This document shows, one piece after another, positions 37,481-49,900 of a stretch of DNA of 64,000 nt. Within the stretch, counting starts at the first letter, position 1; each line of letters opens with the position of its first letter. A program made the translations under genes and the position numbers. The notes beneath the pieces are model-generated. The model was not told the origin of the DNA, made no database searches, and saw only the letters and a program-made list of their open reading frames with translations. This DNA is from Pyrus communis (Eukaryota; Streptophyta; Magnoliopsida; Rosales; Rosaceae): contig NC_084817.1 of assembly GCF_963583255.1 (NCBI RefSeq), forward strand, positions 10,670,121 to 10,734,120, read 5' to 3'.

Positions 37481-38618
37481 CAGAGTCAATTTCTTGGAGG
37501 TTTTTGTAAGTGGTGGAGTCCAATGGGAATTGAACCTTTTGTGGATTCTATTGGTGGGATGAAGAAGTCGACATTGGAGACGACAAAGATAAAATCTTGA
37601 AGAATGCAAGTGGGTTGTTTTGATTTCTAGGAAATGGGTTTTGACGGAGAAAATGAATGTAAGGTGTCTGTAGTACTAATTCTAGTGAAAGGTTGATGCT
37701 TTGGGAGGAAGACGACGATGTACGAGAATGTGTGTGACTGATCTTTTGAGGAATGAACTTGGCAGCAATGCTTAATGCATGTCCAAGTGGTTGAAGAAAG
37801 TCCCAGCTCAAAAGTTTCATTTGAAGTTTATGTTTTCAGTCCATTTTTCTCTGAATTCTTGCACAATTAGAATGGATCTTTTCTGGGTTTTTCAAGTTTT
37901 TGTTGTTGGTTAAGAATTATGGTTCTACTACTTGGTTGTGGCTTATGTTGTCGATTGGAAGTATACTTGTTCAAGATTTGGGTATTCGTGTGTCTGTGTG
38001 CTCCCAATTTCAAGAATCTTGTTGGATTATGGAAAGTGGCACTACCAGTTTGAGTTTTCTTTGGAAGTAAGGCACTGTATGCCCGTTATTATGTCAAAAC
38101 AAAGTTTAAGCAGGCATATCCATACGTTTTTTGAAGTGGCTTATGCAGTTTGGGAGTATATTGTTTCTTTTATCAATGGCCTGGTTGGATTGCACTTTAA
38201 AGGGCTTTGATAGCTTAGTTTGGATGGGGATAACTTCCTTCATTTCAGTTATATGGTGCAATATTCTCTCAGTAGTTGTTATGGCCAGGATGTTCAAGTT
38301 TCTGATTGTGTTGGTCTTTGTTGCTTCGATTGGACTTTTCATTGGGTTCATGCTCTCGATTTTTCTACAAATCTTGATGTGTTTGGTGAAATGGGTATGG
38401 ATTCTTGGATTCTCATGTTCATTGTCGAATTACTCAAGAAGTTTTGCAGTATCCAATTCTTGTTTCTTTGCTTCACTATTTTTCTGCAATTCTATTGAGG
38501 AGCTTGTGCAGTAATTTTCCCTTATCTCAACCTATAATGTCGAGTCTACGCAACTTAGTTGTTAGCATGAATCTACAGTAAGTTCGGTTATACGATGAAG
38601 TTTGAAGAAGTTGTAAAC

Positions 38619-38710
38619 GGTAAATCCCATGAAGGGTAGTTCCGTGTTGTGAATAGGTAAATCCCACAAAGGGTAGAAGAAGTTGTTAACGGTAAATCCC
38701 ACAAAGGGTA
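38619..38710 (+). repeat. Three copies of a 20-base motif
   Basis: GGTAAATCCCACAAAGGGTA occurs at 38619 (one change), 38656 and 38691. Two further degenerate copies are at 43883 and 44006, on the far side of the nested element. They belong to the interior of the outer retrotransposon. Confidence 0.75.
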
Positions 38711-38733
38711 AGTCCGTGATGTGAGTAGGTAAA

Positions 38734-40397
38734 TGACATGCTCATATTTATATATATTTTATATCAAATTCACTTGTCTTTTCTTAGTTAGTTCCTTATA
38801 TTTCTTAGCTATTTATTTTGTTTTTGTGTTTTGTAGGATTTGTCAAGCAAGGAAAAGAAAAATAGCACAAGTGAGATTTTAAGTAACAAATTCGTCAAAA
38901 CTGCCTGTGCACGTCAGCTGACTTTGGAAGCAAGTTGCGGACATCTTAGAATGAATTAGAGAATGAGCCTTATATGGTATTAGAAAGCTACGGATGTCTA
39001 TTCTCTGGAACATTTCACGGATTGTTAATATCATTTTTCTACAAGAAGTTATGGCCGTTTTAACACTGAAAGGTTTCCAAGAAGCTGAGCAGTTTGTAAC
39101 TGACAAGAAAGCATTGAAAGCAATAAATCCAATAAATCTAGCAGCCAAAACTGATGCAATCAAGAACAAGCCAACTGACACCTATTCAAATACCAGAGGA
39201 TATGGAATTAAAGATGAGGATTAAGAGGTTGTTATTGGCATAAAGGCTACCCAAGGAGTTACAATTGTTTCACCATTTCCTCTCACTTATTGTCATCACT
39301 AAATGGCTATTAGTGGGTGAGTTAAGGAGAAGAAAATGATGCAGCAAGAATTGGTTTAAAAGTACTGTTGGGGAAGGAAGGAAAGAGAGAGCCTTAGTCG
39401 ATTTCTTTCGGTTCTATTTTCAAACTCATGTCTATCTTTTGTTTTAGCTTAAGGATTGTGTAACTAAATTTTTAGTAGTTAGGGGCTGTTTGAAGCCCCA
39501 AATGTGATTGCAAGTTTGTTATGACATTTCGTTTGAATTACTTTTATGAACGGATGAAAATTGATTCACTACTTGTCTTATTGATGAATTCTTTATGTGT
39601 TTTCTACGGATGCATACTTAGTAAGCATATCTAGGATTCTAATGCTATGAATATGTGTGTGCCTGCCCTTGTCGAATAAGCACCTACATATGTTCTAGAG
39701 TAGTACTTGTTAATTGCGATTAACACGTGAACCAATTTCTAGGATAAGTAAGACAACTCCAGTACTTACGATGCCTTGTGATAACTCAAACTCTTTTTGT
39801 TCTTAATGATTTCTACTTGTTAAATCTATGAACACGTCATTCTAGATTGCATGTTAGGGACTAAGTTAAGTTGAAAACGTCATTCTCTTAACATACTACA
39901 TCAGAAAGAGTAATAGGTTGAGTTCTAACATTGAGCCAACTTGAGCATCTTCATCCGAAAATAGAAGAAATTTGAATGAAACATAATATGTTTGTATGAT
40001 TATTTGGTGGTGGATAACAATTCCCCTAACTCGTTTTTCTTAATTTGTGAACTACTTAAAATCTGTTTCTGTTCTATTTTTGTTCGATTTAATTTAAATA
40101 GCAAATCAACTCCAAAATCCCAAAAATTTGTGTGAGTGTAGCTTTGTGTGTCTAGTATCTGCATATAAAATTTCGTAGATTTTAGATAAGTGTAAGTCGG
40201 TCTAATAATTATTTTTCGATGGCTGGCCAGTAGGGACAGCAGCCCAGTTTTTGTGACATTTTAAGTAGGTAGATAAAACAATCTTCTGCGGGAAAGACCC
40301 TTATTTTCATATGCTACAATCGACAAATCTTAGTGTTAATAAGGAAAATCAATAGGACATTTGTGTGCTACTTTGTAGTGTGCTTTTAATCCTATCA
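38734..40397 (+). repeat. 5' LTR of the nested element (1664 bp)
   Basis: Complete copy, TGACAT...ATCA. It contains a short open frame (38994-39224) that is also present in the other LTR (42600-42887). The conservation is explained by LTR identity and does not indicate a gene. Confidence 0.8.
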
Positions 40398-40403
40398 AAT
40401 TTT

Positions 40404-40422
40404 TGGCGCCGTGTCGCCCGGG
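40404..40422 (+). other. Primer-binding site of the nested element
   Basis: TGGCGCCGTGTCGCCCGGG, six bases after the LTR end. It resembles the TGGCGCCGTTGCCGGGG site common in Athila/Tat-like gypsy elements. Confidence 0.6.
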
Positions 40423-40682
40423 ATTGTTATTTCTAATTGCTCATTTTTCTATTGTTTTCTTTTCTTGTCTAATTAGTGTTTTTGTTTTTGTTTTTATTTC
40501 AGGTTCTCTTTGTAGTATATGCATACTCAAAGGTCCAAGAGCATTGACCTAGCTTCCTACGAAAACCGGAAACGTGTTAAAAATGAATGGACATATACTC
40601 AACCCATATTACGAGTCTTTTGCGGAGCATGATGTGGAGGAACATTTGGTTATGTCCACCCTTGGAGTTGATTGCAGAATTG

Positions 40683-42396
40683 AAGTTTGGGGGTCATCGT
40701 TTGCTTTTACTACAAATTGGGGAAGTTTTTAGTCCAAATGCTTTATTTTGTTTCTTACTATTTTATTTTATTTTTATTTTATGCATTATTGTGTTTTCTG
40801 ACATTGGGGACAATGTCAAGTTTAAGTTTGGGGGTAAGGATTGAAAAAATGACCAAATTGAAAATTTTCGTCCCTTTGACTAAGAATTGGTTTAATTTGT
40901 TTCCTTGTTGTTGCTTTTTGTTTTCTTAATTAGTTTTGTTTACCCTAAAAAAAAAAAAAATCCCCCAAAAAAAAAAAATTCTGAATATTTGAAAATCCAA
41001 AAATATTGTCTTGTTTTATTTATTGTTTTGAATTAGATTTTTGTTAGTTTCCCGACCCAATGATATAATTGGATTGAATTTGAACCACGGTGATCAAGAA
41101 CTTAGTAAGCATGTATTGTGTGAAATTCCTTATTCTCTTTTTAGCCTTGTACACGTTTAATCATCTTTGAAAAACCAAATGCACATAGCCTTGTTGATGT
41201 GAGACTAAAGCATGACTTAAAGCTTTGTATGTGAATATAGTGACCATATACAACCTATGTGAGTTTTTGAGCCTATTGAAAGTGTGTGCATTTTTCATAC
41301 ACTCCTATTCTTTCATGTGTGATGAACTTGTGTGACTTACATCTCTAGAACTTGCGTAACGATCTTTTGAAATGTTTGTCATTGATTACATGAACTTGAA
41401 AAGGATAGAGGCATTAGGTTTATCACCATGGCCCAAATAAGCATGTTTCCAAAAGAAAAATGATATCATTAGATTGCCAATTTGAGCCGTATATGTTAAG
41501 CCTTTTATTTCTTATCACCAGATATGTCTGACCTTATACCTTAAACATTTTTCCTTACCCTTTCCAAGCTAGCTAGTGAGCAATGTGAGATTGTCTTATG
41601 AGAAATGTTTGTGAAGTACTTTGAAGGAGTTTGGCAAAAGAAAAAGTGTGGGGGTATTTCATGTTTGTATTTAGTTATGTGCAAAATTCGTTCAAAAAAA
41701 AAAAAAAAAAAAAGAAAAAAAGAAGAAGAAGAAGAAGAAGAAGACGAAGAAGAAAGAAAAAAAGAAAAAAGAAGAAAAAGAAAAAATTGTATACAAAGCA
41801 AATAAAAAGTTTAGGGGTGTGGTTGGAGGTATTAGTAGAGTGGTTGGAGAGCTTGAGTTCTTATAAATCTCAACAAGAGAATGGCTTGCAATGTAGCTTG
41901 GAACTTGTGTTTACCTATCCTTTCAGTTCTATAACCCTCTCCCTAAGCCTCATTATATCCAATAAAAGTCCTCTTGATTTTAGTTTTGCAATTATGATTG
42001 TGGAGATGAGATCTTTATGCAAGCTTATGGTAGATCTTTCACATTTGATTCTTTGAGAGAAACATGTTAAACTAAACATATGTGTGATTGAGTGTATGTC
42101 CCGTGAGAAGGTCACTAGTTTGCATGTGGTGTTTTAAAAAAAAACTTGAAATTGCATTAGCATGGCTATTACACACACTACACTTCAAGGATGATTAAAA
42201 GGTCATTGTTAATATTTGAATCAGGAAGATGAGCTTGGATTAGCTCGTTTGGTGCTAGCTAAGGCTCTTGATGATTTGTTTCCTTGAATGAAATTCTATG
42301 AGGGTCACATAGGGGGAAGCTAATGTTTTTCATGTTGCTACTTTTTCATGTTTTCATTGTTTTGCTCGAGGACTAGCAAAAGCTAAGTGTGGGGGT
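40683..42396 (+). repeat. Four copies of a polypurine-tract-like motif
   Basis: AAGTTTGGGGGT or AAGTGTGGGGGT occurs at 40683, 40824, 41644 and 42385. The last lies two bases before the 3' LTR and is the true purine tract. The others are internal. Confidence 0.75.
41693..41786 (+). repeat. Purine-only tract (poly-A / GAA)
   Basis: About 94 bases almost entirely of A and G, starting as A-run and passing into GAA triplets. The lysine/glutamate-rich frames over it are composition artefacts. Confidence 0.9.
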
Positions 42397-42398
42397 TT

Positions 42399-43833
42399 TG
42401 ACAAGCTCATATTTATATATATTTTATATCAAATTCACTTGTCTTTTCTTAGTTAGTTCCTTATATTTTTGACCTATTTACTTTGTTTTTGTGTTTTGTA
42501 GGATTTGTCAAGCAAAGAAAAGAAAAATAGCACAAGTGAGATTTTAAGTAACAAATTCGTCAAAACCGCCTGTGCACGTCAGCTGATTTTGGAAGCAAGT
42601 TGCGGACAGCTCAGAATGAATTAGAGAATGAGCCTTATATGGTTGGAAAGCTACAGATGTCTATTCTCTGGAACATTTCACGGATTGTTAATATCATTTT
42701 TCTACAAGAAGTTATGGCTGTTTTAACACTGAAAGGTTTCCAAGAGGCTGAGCAGTTTGTAACTGACAAGAAAGCATTGAAAGCAATAAATCCAATAAAT
42801 CTTGCAGCTAAAACTGATGCAATCAAGAACAAGCCAGCTGACACCTATTCAAATATCAGAGGAAATGGAATTAAAGATGAGGATTAAGAGGGAGTTATTG
42901 GCATAAAGGCTACCCAAGGAGTTACAATTGTTTCACCATTTCCTCTCACTTATTGTCATCACTAAATGGCTATTAGTGGGTGAGTTAAGGAGAAGAAAAT
43001 GATGCAGCAAGAATTGGTTTAAAAGTAGTGTTGGGGAAGGAAGGAAAGAGAGAGCCTTAGTCGATTTCTTTCAGTTCTATTTTCTCAAACTCATGTCTAT
43101 CTTTTGTTTTAGCTTAAGGATTGTGTAACTAAATTTTTAGTAGTTAGGGGCTGTTTGAAGCCCCAAATGTGATTGCAAGTTTGTTATGACATTTTGTTTG
43201 AATTACTTATATGAACGGATGAAAATTGATTCACTACTTGTGTCATTGATGAATTCTTTATGTGTTTTCTACGGATGCATACTTAGTAAGCATATCTAGG
43301 ATTCTAATGCTATGAATATGTGTGTGCCTGCCCTTGTCGAATAAGGACCTACATATGTTCTAGAGTAGTACTTGTTAATTGCGATTAACATGTGAACCAA
43401 TTTCTAGGATAAGTAAGACAACACCAGTACTTACGATGGCTTGTGATGATTCAAACTCTTTTTGTTCTTAATGATTTTTGCTTGTTAAATCTATGAACAC
43501 GCCATTCTAGATTGCATGTTAGGGACTAAGTTAAGTTGAAAACGCCATTCTCTTAACATACTACATAAGAAAGAGTAATAGGTTGAGTTCTAACATTGAG
43601 CCAACTTGAGCATGTTCATCCAAAAATAGAAGGAATTTGAATGAAACATAATATGTTTGTATGATTATTTGGTGGTGGATAGCAATTCCCCTAACTCGTT
43701 TTTCTTAATTTGTGAACTACTTAAAATTTGTTTCTGTTCTATTTTTGTTCGATTTAATTTAAATAGCAAATCAACTCCAAAAATACCAAAAATTTGTGTG
43801 AGTGTAGCTCTGTGTGTCTAGTATCTGTGTATA
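42399..43833 (+). repeat. 3' LTR of the nested element, truncated
   Basis: Corresponds to 38734-40167 of the left LTR with few differences. It stops in CTAGTATCTGTGTATA and then passes straight into outer-element sequence. Confidence 0.8.
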
Positions 43834-44478
43834 GTTGTTGAAATTGTGAAGGCCGATGCCATTGTTCAAAGAAGTTGGTTTTTGGTAAAATCCACAAAGG
43901 GCGATCCCGTGGTGCTATAGTTAAGGCTGATGTCACACTATAGATTGTTAATTTTTTTTTTTTTAAATATTAAAGGCTGAAGCCAAGTTGAATGAGATTG
44001 TTGACGGTAAATCCCACGAAGGGTAAACCCACAAGAAATTATTATAACCGGCATAAGGGTGTGTTATAAATTTACAAGAGGCTGTTCTTTGATTAAAGCT
44101 CCAGCACAAGGCAGATGAATATTAGACTTTTGGATGTGCTTCCTACTGAGCTTGCAGATTGAGTTTAGGAAAGATTGAGTTTGGGGTAGATTGAGTCTGT
44201 TGCAGTGAGTTAGTGAATATATTTGGGGCAGATTAATGTTCATTGCTGCTCTGTAGCTTGTATCTGTCATAAAAGGTTCTTGTTGATATAACACTCGTGC
44301 TTCTGCTCTGCAGCTATAACAAACTTTTTATTCAAAAAAGGTTCGAGAGAGTTTCAATATTTGCATAATCGAGGTTGCAGTTGGTTCAAGCTGTTCTGTT
44401 TTTCTGGGTTTCATGGTAGTGATTGTAGATGTTCTTCCAATCTCAAACTGGGTTTCCCCAGTTGAGATTGAGAGGGAG

Positions 44479-44681
44479 TATTAAGGGTACAAGTGTAATA
44501 CAGTTAGAAATACAGTTAGTAATATAGTTAGTAAGGTTGTTAGGATTTCTTTTATAAAAACAGTGTTTGTAATCTTCATTTAGTCAGTTAATACAAATTA
44601 TATTTCTCTCTCTATAATCTCTTTTATTTCTCTCTCCTCTTCCTCTGTACCAATTCTTCATCTTTTACAATGTAGTTAACA
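44479..44681 (+). repeat. 3' LTR of the AGATT element
   Basis: 203 bp, TATTAAGGG...GTTAACA. It is about 95 percent like the 5' LTR by eye outside one 20-base indel. Confidence 0.9.
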
Positions 44682-44683
44682 AG

Positions 44684-45520
44684 ATTCAGCAAAACACGTG
44701 CTTTTAGATTGGACAAAGCGCATGAACATAATCGAAAGGATTGCTCAAGGCCTTCTGTACCTTCACAGATGCTCAAGATTAAGGATATTTCACCGTGATC
44801 TAAAGACTAGCAATATTCTGTTGGACAGTGATTTGAACCCAAAAATATCCGATTTTGGCATGCAAGAATTTTTTACGATAGTGGCACTAGGGGACAAACA
44901 AATCGGGTTCTTGGTACATTGTAAGTAAATTCTGTGCAGCATGTCCACCTTTGGAGAATTTACATTCTCATTCTCGTCAATGAGTTATATTTTTATTTTT
45001 GAAAAACGAGTTATATTTAGGTTCTTTGATTGAAAAATCAGATGTGTTCAGCTCTGGGGTGGTCTTATTAGAGATCATAAGTGGAGAGAAGAATTAATAT
45101 ACCATTCTTTGAGAATGATCAATCTCTAAATTTACTAGGCAAAGTAAGCAATTCTAATAAACCTCCCAAGTATATCCAATCACTTTTTATTTGTGATTAT
45201 GTATTTGTTGCTAACATTTTCAAAATTTGACTGCTTTAGGCTTGGAATTTGTGGAAAGAAAACAAGAGCATGGAGTTGATGGACTCAACACTGAGTGCAT
45301 CTTGTTCTAGCAGCGAAGTTGTGAGATGCATTCAGATGGGTCTTTTGTGTGTGCAAGAAAGAGCTACGGATCGACCAACCTTGTCGCATGTTGTTGCCAT
45401 TGCTAGCTTTGCCTCTTCCTAGAGATCCAGCGTTTTTGAGTCGTTCTAATGAGTTAACAATAGACCAATCACTTGTTTCAAAAGAAAAAAAAAATATTGC
45501 AATCTCTGATTATATTTCAA
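44684..45520 (+). pseudogene. Receptor-like kinase C-lobe exons, pseudogene
   Basis: Continues the exon interrupted at 36831. The first block reads [40 protein letters not shown] and KISDFGM (catalytic HRD and DFG intact), then loses frame before [10 protein letters not shown] second block at about 45030-45150 gives KSDVFSSGVVLLEIISGEKN; the usual activation-loop GYMSPEY part is missing. A third exon after the acceptor at about 45239 reads [39 protein letters not shown]. It then shifts frame into the family tail (DPAFLSRSNELTIDQS). The family is S-domain (G-type lectin) receptor kinases. It is clearly non-functional. Confidence 0.85.
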
Positions 45521-45614
45521 TCTAAAGACATGATTGTTATTCATTTTAATCAAGTGAAAAAGGATGTCCAATCTCAGCTTCCAAACAAATTTCATTACGC
45601 TCCAGGCACATAAT

Positions 45615-46424
45615 TATTGGAGAACAATTCAGAAATAAACAAAAATAACAGAAATAAACAGAACTTGAAATTCTAATATTTTATTTACCAAATATACTTG
45701 ATGTGCAGAATGAAATTATACAATAAATACATAAACTAATATAAAAATATCATGATACTAACTTGATCACAGAAGGTAGAGGCTAGCGTAAAAGCTTTGT
45801 CCTTCGAACAGTATTTTCGTCCCACTCTTGTGCTTGTGGTTCTACAACGTCTGCTCGACCAGGATACAACTACCAAATTCTACAACCCGCACGGGATTAT
45901 AGAACTCTAGCGAATTGCTTTGTGTGTTTACTCTCTGGAAATTTTGCACGGAAGATAAAGAGGAAGAAAAGATGATTCTGACTTGGATACTGTGATTGCA
46001 AATATATAGGCTGTTTCACACCCTTTCAAATACCTGTTCAATGTATTTGAAAGCACACAACTCTTTCTAATAGCTATGTCTTTTAATAAAAAAGTACAAC
46101 TCTTTCTAATAGCTGTGTCTTTTAATCAAAACATTTTTTAATTAATAAATTAATTAAAAAACTTAATCCGAAAATTAAAATTAATTGTATTTAGGCTATA
46201 TTAAAAAACTTAATCCCAAGGCCCTTGTCTTGATTAATTAATATTAATTGTATTTAGGCTATATTATATTCAAGCCTAATCCACACAACCATAAGGCCCA
46301 AGCCTTCAATCCATTTCCAAATGGTCCAAGTTCTAATTACTAAGAAAAGGGAATAAGCCTATATAAAGGCTTGTGAAAAAATACTATTGACCAATGTGGG
46401 ACAAAAGGGTCTCAAACTCCAACA
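45615..46424 (-). repeat. 3' LTR of the young copia element
   Basis: 810 bp. The first bases are TATTGG where the partner has TGTTGG. It carries 66 extra bases near 46190-46255, flanked by copies of TTGTATTTAGGCTATATT. This fits a deletion between those copies in the other LTR. Confidence 0.9.
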
Positions 46425-46988
46425 ATACCCCACATTTGAGACGACTCTTTGGTCCTAGACACACTAAGATACGAGAGTAAACAATAGATGTGACATACAT
46501 CAGGAGAGGTGTCTTTTGGACTTGAACCTACGTTAGTATATACTTATCGGATTTACTAGATGACGCAGTGAATATAAAATCTTGAACTGTTCATCTCTGC
46601 AGTAAACCAAGACAATAAGCAAAACATATGCCACATTTACACATCACAAATTCATACGTTTGTGTTCTTTTTGGTCCTGAACAAATCCTGGATTCATGAA
46701 AGCTTTAGAGACTGTAGCCATGTAATTCTCATAAATGCGACCCCACATTTACTCTCATATAGGTGATATTGATTAAAAATAGGCTGCTACTATTCCACTT
46801 GATTTACAAGTATCAATATCATTAAACTAATGTATCCTACATTATCAGCAGTCAGCACACTTCTTCCATCATAGGAATGGGTATGTAAGTGTGTTTCTTC
46901 TTGAAACTAGCCAAACCAGTTTGCCTATTGAACCTAGACCATGGGATCTCCAATCAACTAGGTTAGGTTTCCGTTTAGCAGTTTCATT

Positions 46989-49900
46989 TTACTCTATTGG
47001 CTTTAAACCCATTCCCCTCGATGTATGCTTAACTTGCTCTCTAGACAAACCTTTAGTAAGCGGATCCGCAATATTATCTTTTGACTTAACATAGTCAATA
47101 GAAATTACACCACTAGAGAGCCATTGCTTTATCGTATTATGCCGTCATCTAATTTGTCTAGACTTCCCATTGTATACACTATTTTTAGCTCGATATTGTG
47201 CAGCTAAACTATCACAGTGTATACATATTGCCGTTACAGGTTTAGGCCATATGGGAACATCCTCCAAAAAATCTCTTAGCCACTCAGCTTCTCCTCCAGC
47301 CATATCGAGAGCTATAAATTCCGATTCCATAGTTGATCGGGCTATGCATGTTTGTTTAGAAGATTTCCAAGATATTGCTGCTCCTCCCAAAGTAAATACA
47401 TATCCACTTGTGGATTTTGTATCATTACTATCCGATATCCAATTCGCATCAGTAAATCCTTCAAGCACAAGAGGATATCTTGTATAATGCAACCCATAAT
47501 TCATTGTATGCTTTAAGTATCTCAATACTCGAATTAAAGCTTCCCAATGATCGTGACCAGGATTACATGTATATCTACTTAGTCTACTCACTGAGTATGC
47601 TATATCAGGCCTTGTACAGTTCATAATGTACATAAGACTTCCAATAACTTGTGAGTATTCACGTTGAGATATAACAACACCTCTATTTTTCTTAAGTTTG
47701 CTATTGGCATCAAAAGGAGTAATTGCATCTTTACTTTCCAAATGACCATATTTTCTAAGTGTAGCTTCTATATAATGGGACTGTGTAAGAATATATCCTT
47801 CTTGGTTTCTTTTTATTTTTACACCAAGAATCACATCAGCTAATCCAAGATCTTTCATATCGAAACTTGATTTCAATATCTTCTTGGTCCAATTTATTAT
47901 CTCTTTGTTAGTTCCCATTATAAGCATATCATCTACATATAAACACAACATAACGCAAGCATTATTTTGAGTTTTTGTGTAGACACACTTATCACACTCG
48001 TTTATCTTAAAACCATGTGTTATCATAATATAGTCAAATTTTTCATGCCATTGCTTTGGAGCTTGTTTAAGCCCATATAGTGATTTCACAAGTTTACAAA
48101 CTTTGTGTTCTTGACCTTTACCCACAAACCCCTCGGGTTGTTCCATATATATTTCCTCATCTAAGTCTCCATTTAAGAATGCAGTCTTTACATCCATTTG
48201 ATGTATTTCCATGTTATGGAGTGCAGCTATAGCAATCAACAGTCTTATTGACGTAATTCTCGTTACAGGTGAGTATGTATCAAAGAAATCCAAACCATGT
48301 TTTTGACGGTATCCTTTAGCTACCAAACGAGCCTTATATTTGTCAATTGTACCATCAGGTTTTAATTTCTTCTTAAATATCCATTTGTACCCAATTGGCT
48401 TATTGCCAGGGGGCAAATCGACTAATTCCCATGTATGATTTTGCATAATGGAATCTATCTCACTGTTAACTGCATCCTTCCAAAATGGAGCTTCAGGAAT
48501 GGACATGGCCTCCTTGAATGATTGAGGTTTTGTCTCGGTTAATAAGGTCACAAAATCAGGCCCAAAGTCCTTTCGAATTTTTGTCCTTTTACTCCTTCTA
48601 GGTTCAAGTTCTTCTTCTTCTTGAACTCTAGACAAGGATGAACCATCATCATGTTCTCTATGTTCGTCATTAACCTCAGATACATCATCATGTAATCTCT
48701 TTTTCAATAAATTAGACTTGCCTATTTTGTATGGAAATATATCCTCAAAAAATATTGCATTTATAGATTCTATAATAGTATTGACATGTATATCACTGAC
48801 TTCGGAATGAAAAACTAAGAATGTATAAGCTGAACTATTAGATGCAAAACCAATAAAAACACAATCTATAGTTTTAGGCCCTAATTTTGTTCTCTTTGGC
48901 AATGAGACTTGTACTTTTGCCAGGCAACCCCACACTTTAAGCAATTTAAACGTTGGGGTTCTTCCTTTCCATAATTCATATGGTGACTCCTTTCTCGTTT
49001 TAGGTGGAATTCGATTCAAAATTTTATTTGCAGTAAGTAAAGCTTCACCCCACAAATTGTGTGGAAGCCCAGAGCTATTCAACATAGAATTTATCATGTC
49101 TTTGAAAGTCCTATTTTTCCGTTCGGCAACACCGTTTTGTTGCGGTGTATAAGGGGCTGTTGTTTGATGAATTATGCCATGTGTGGCACAAAATTCAGCA
49201 AAGGCATGAGACTCATATTCTCCTCCCCTATCAGACCTTAAGACTTTAATCTTCTTGTTAAGTTGATTCTCAACTTCTGCCTTATATGTCTTAAACATAT
49301 CCAAGGTCTCATCTTTACTATGAAGTAAATAAATATAACAATACTTACTGAAATCATCTATAAATGTTACATAATAGTTCTTTCCACCACGAGTTGGATA
49401 TGATCTAAAATCACACAAGTCACTATGAATTAAATCTAATAAATCATTGGACTTTTCATGCACGGATTTAAAGCTTTGACTTGCAAATTTCGATTCTGTA
49501 CAAGTCTCACATTTAACATTATCTAGATAATCAATTTTGGGCAGCAAACCTAAGTTATGCATTCTAAAAAGTGAACGAAAATTTACATGTCCTAACCTAG
49601 AGTGCCATAAATTAGAAGAATCAACAATATAAGCAGAAGCATTATTTATTTCATTCATAGCATTAGCAAGTACATTTAGTTTGAATAATCCATCAGCAAG
49701 GTAAACCTTCCCTACAAACATTCCCCCTTTAGTTAGTACAAACTTATTAGACTCAAAAACTAGTTTGAATCCTTTATTACTAAGGATAGGACCAGAAACA
49801 AGATTCTTCCTTATATCGGGGACATGCAGCACGTCAAGGAGGGTTAATTCTTTTCCAGAAGTGAATTTCAGAACACATTTCCCTATTCCAGCCACAACAG

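Larger units (their letters stand above)
38734..43833 (+). mobile_element. Nested non-autonomous gypsy-like LTR element, right LTR truncated
   Basis: Two long direct repeats start TGACA(T/A)GCTCATATTTATAT at 38734 and 42399 and stay nearly identical for about 1.43 kb. The left copy ends ATCA at 40397 and is followed after six bases by TGGCGCCGTGTCGCCCGGG, a primer site like that of Athila/Tat-type elements. The right copy stops at about 43833 and lacks the last 230 bases. The 2-kb interior has no gag or pol. Confidence 0.8.
36832..44681 (+). mobile_element. Non-autonomous LTR retrotransposon inserted in a kinase exon
   Basis: LTRs lie at 36832-37055 and 44479-44681, flanked by the perfect 5-bp duplication AGATT (36827-36831, 44682-44686). 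The LTRs start TATTAAGGG rather than TG and end GTTAACA. TGGTATCAGAGCC follows the left LTR directly and a purine tract (GAGATTGAGAGGGAG) precedes the right LTR. No gag or pol is visible in the internal region, so it depends on another element. It has captured a cyclophilin fragment and was itself hit by a second LTR element (38734-43833). Confidence 0.9.

Noticed and set aside
41605..42056. Lysine/glutamate-rich open frames
   Set aside because: They arise from the A/GAA purine tract inside the nested retroelement.
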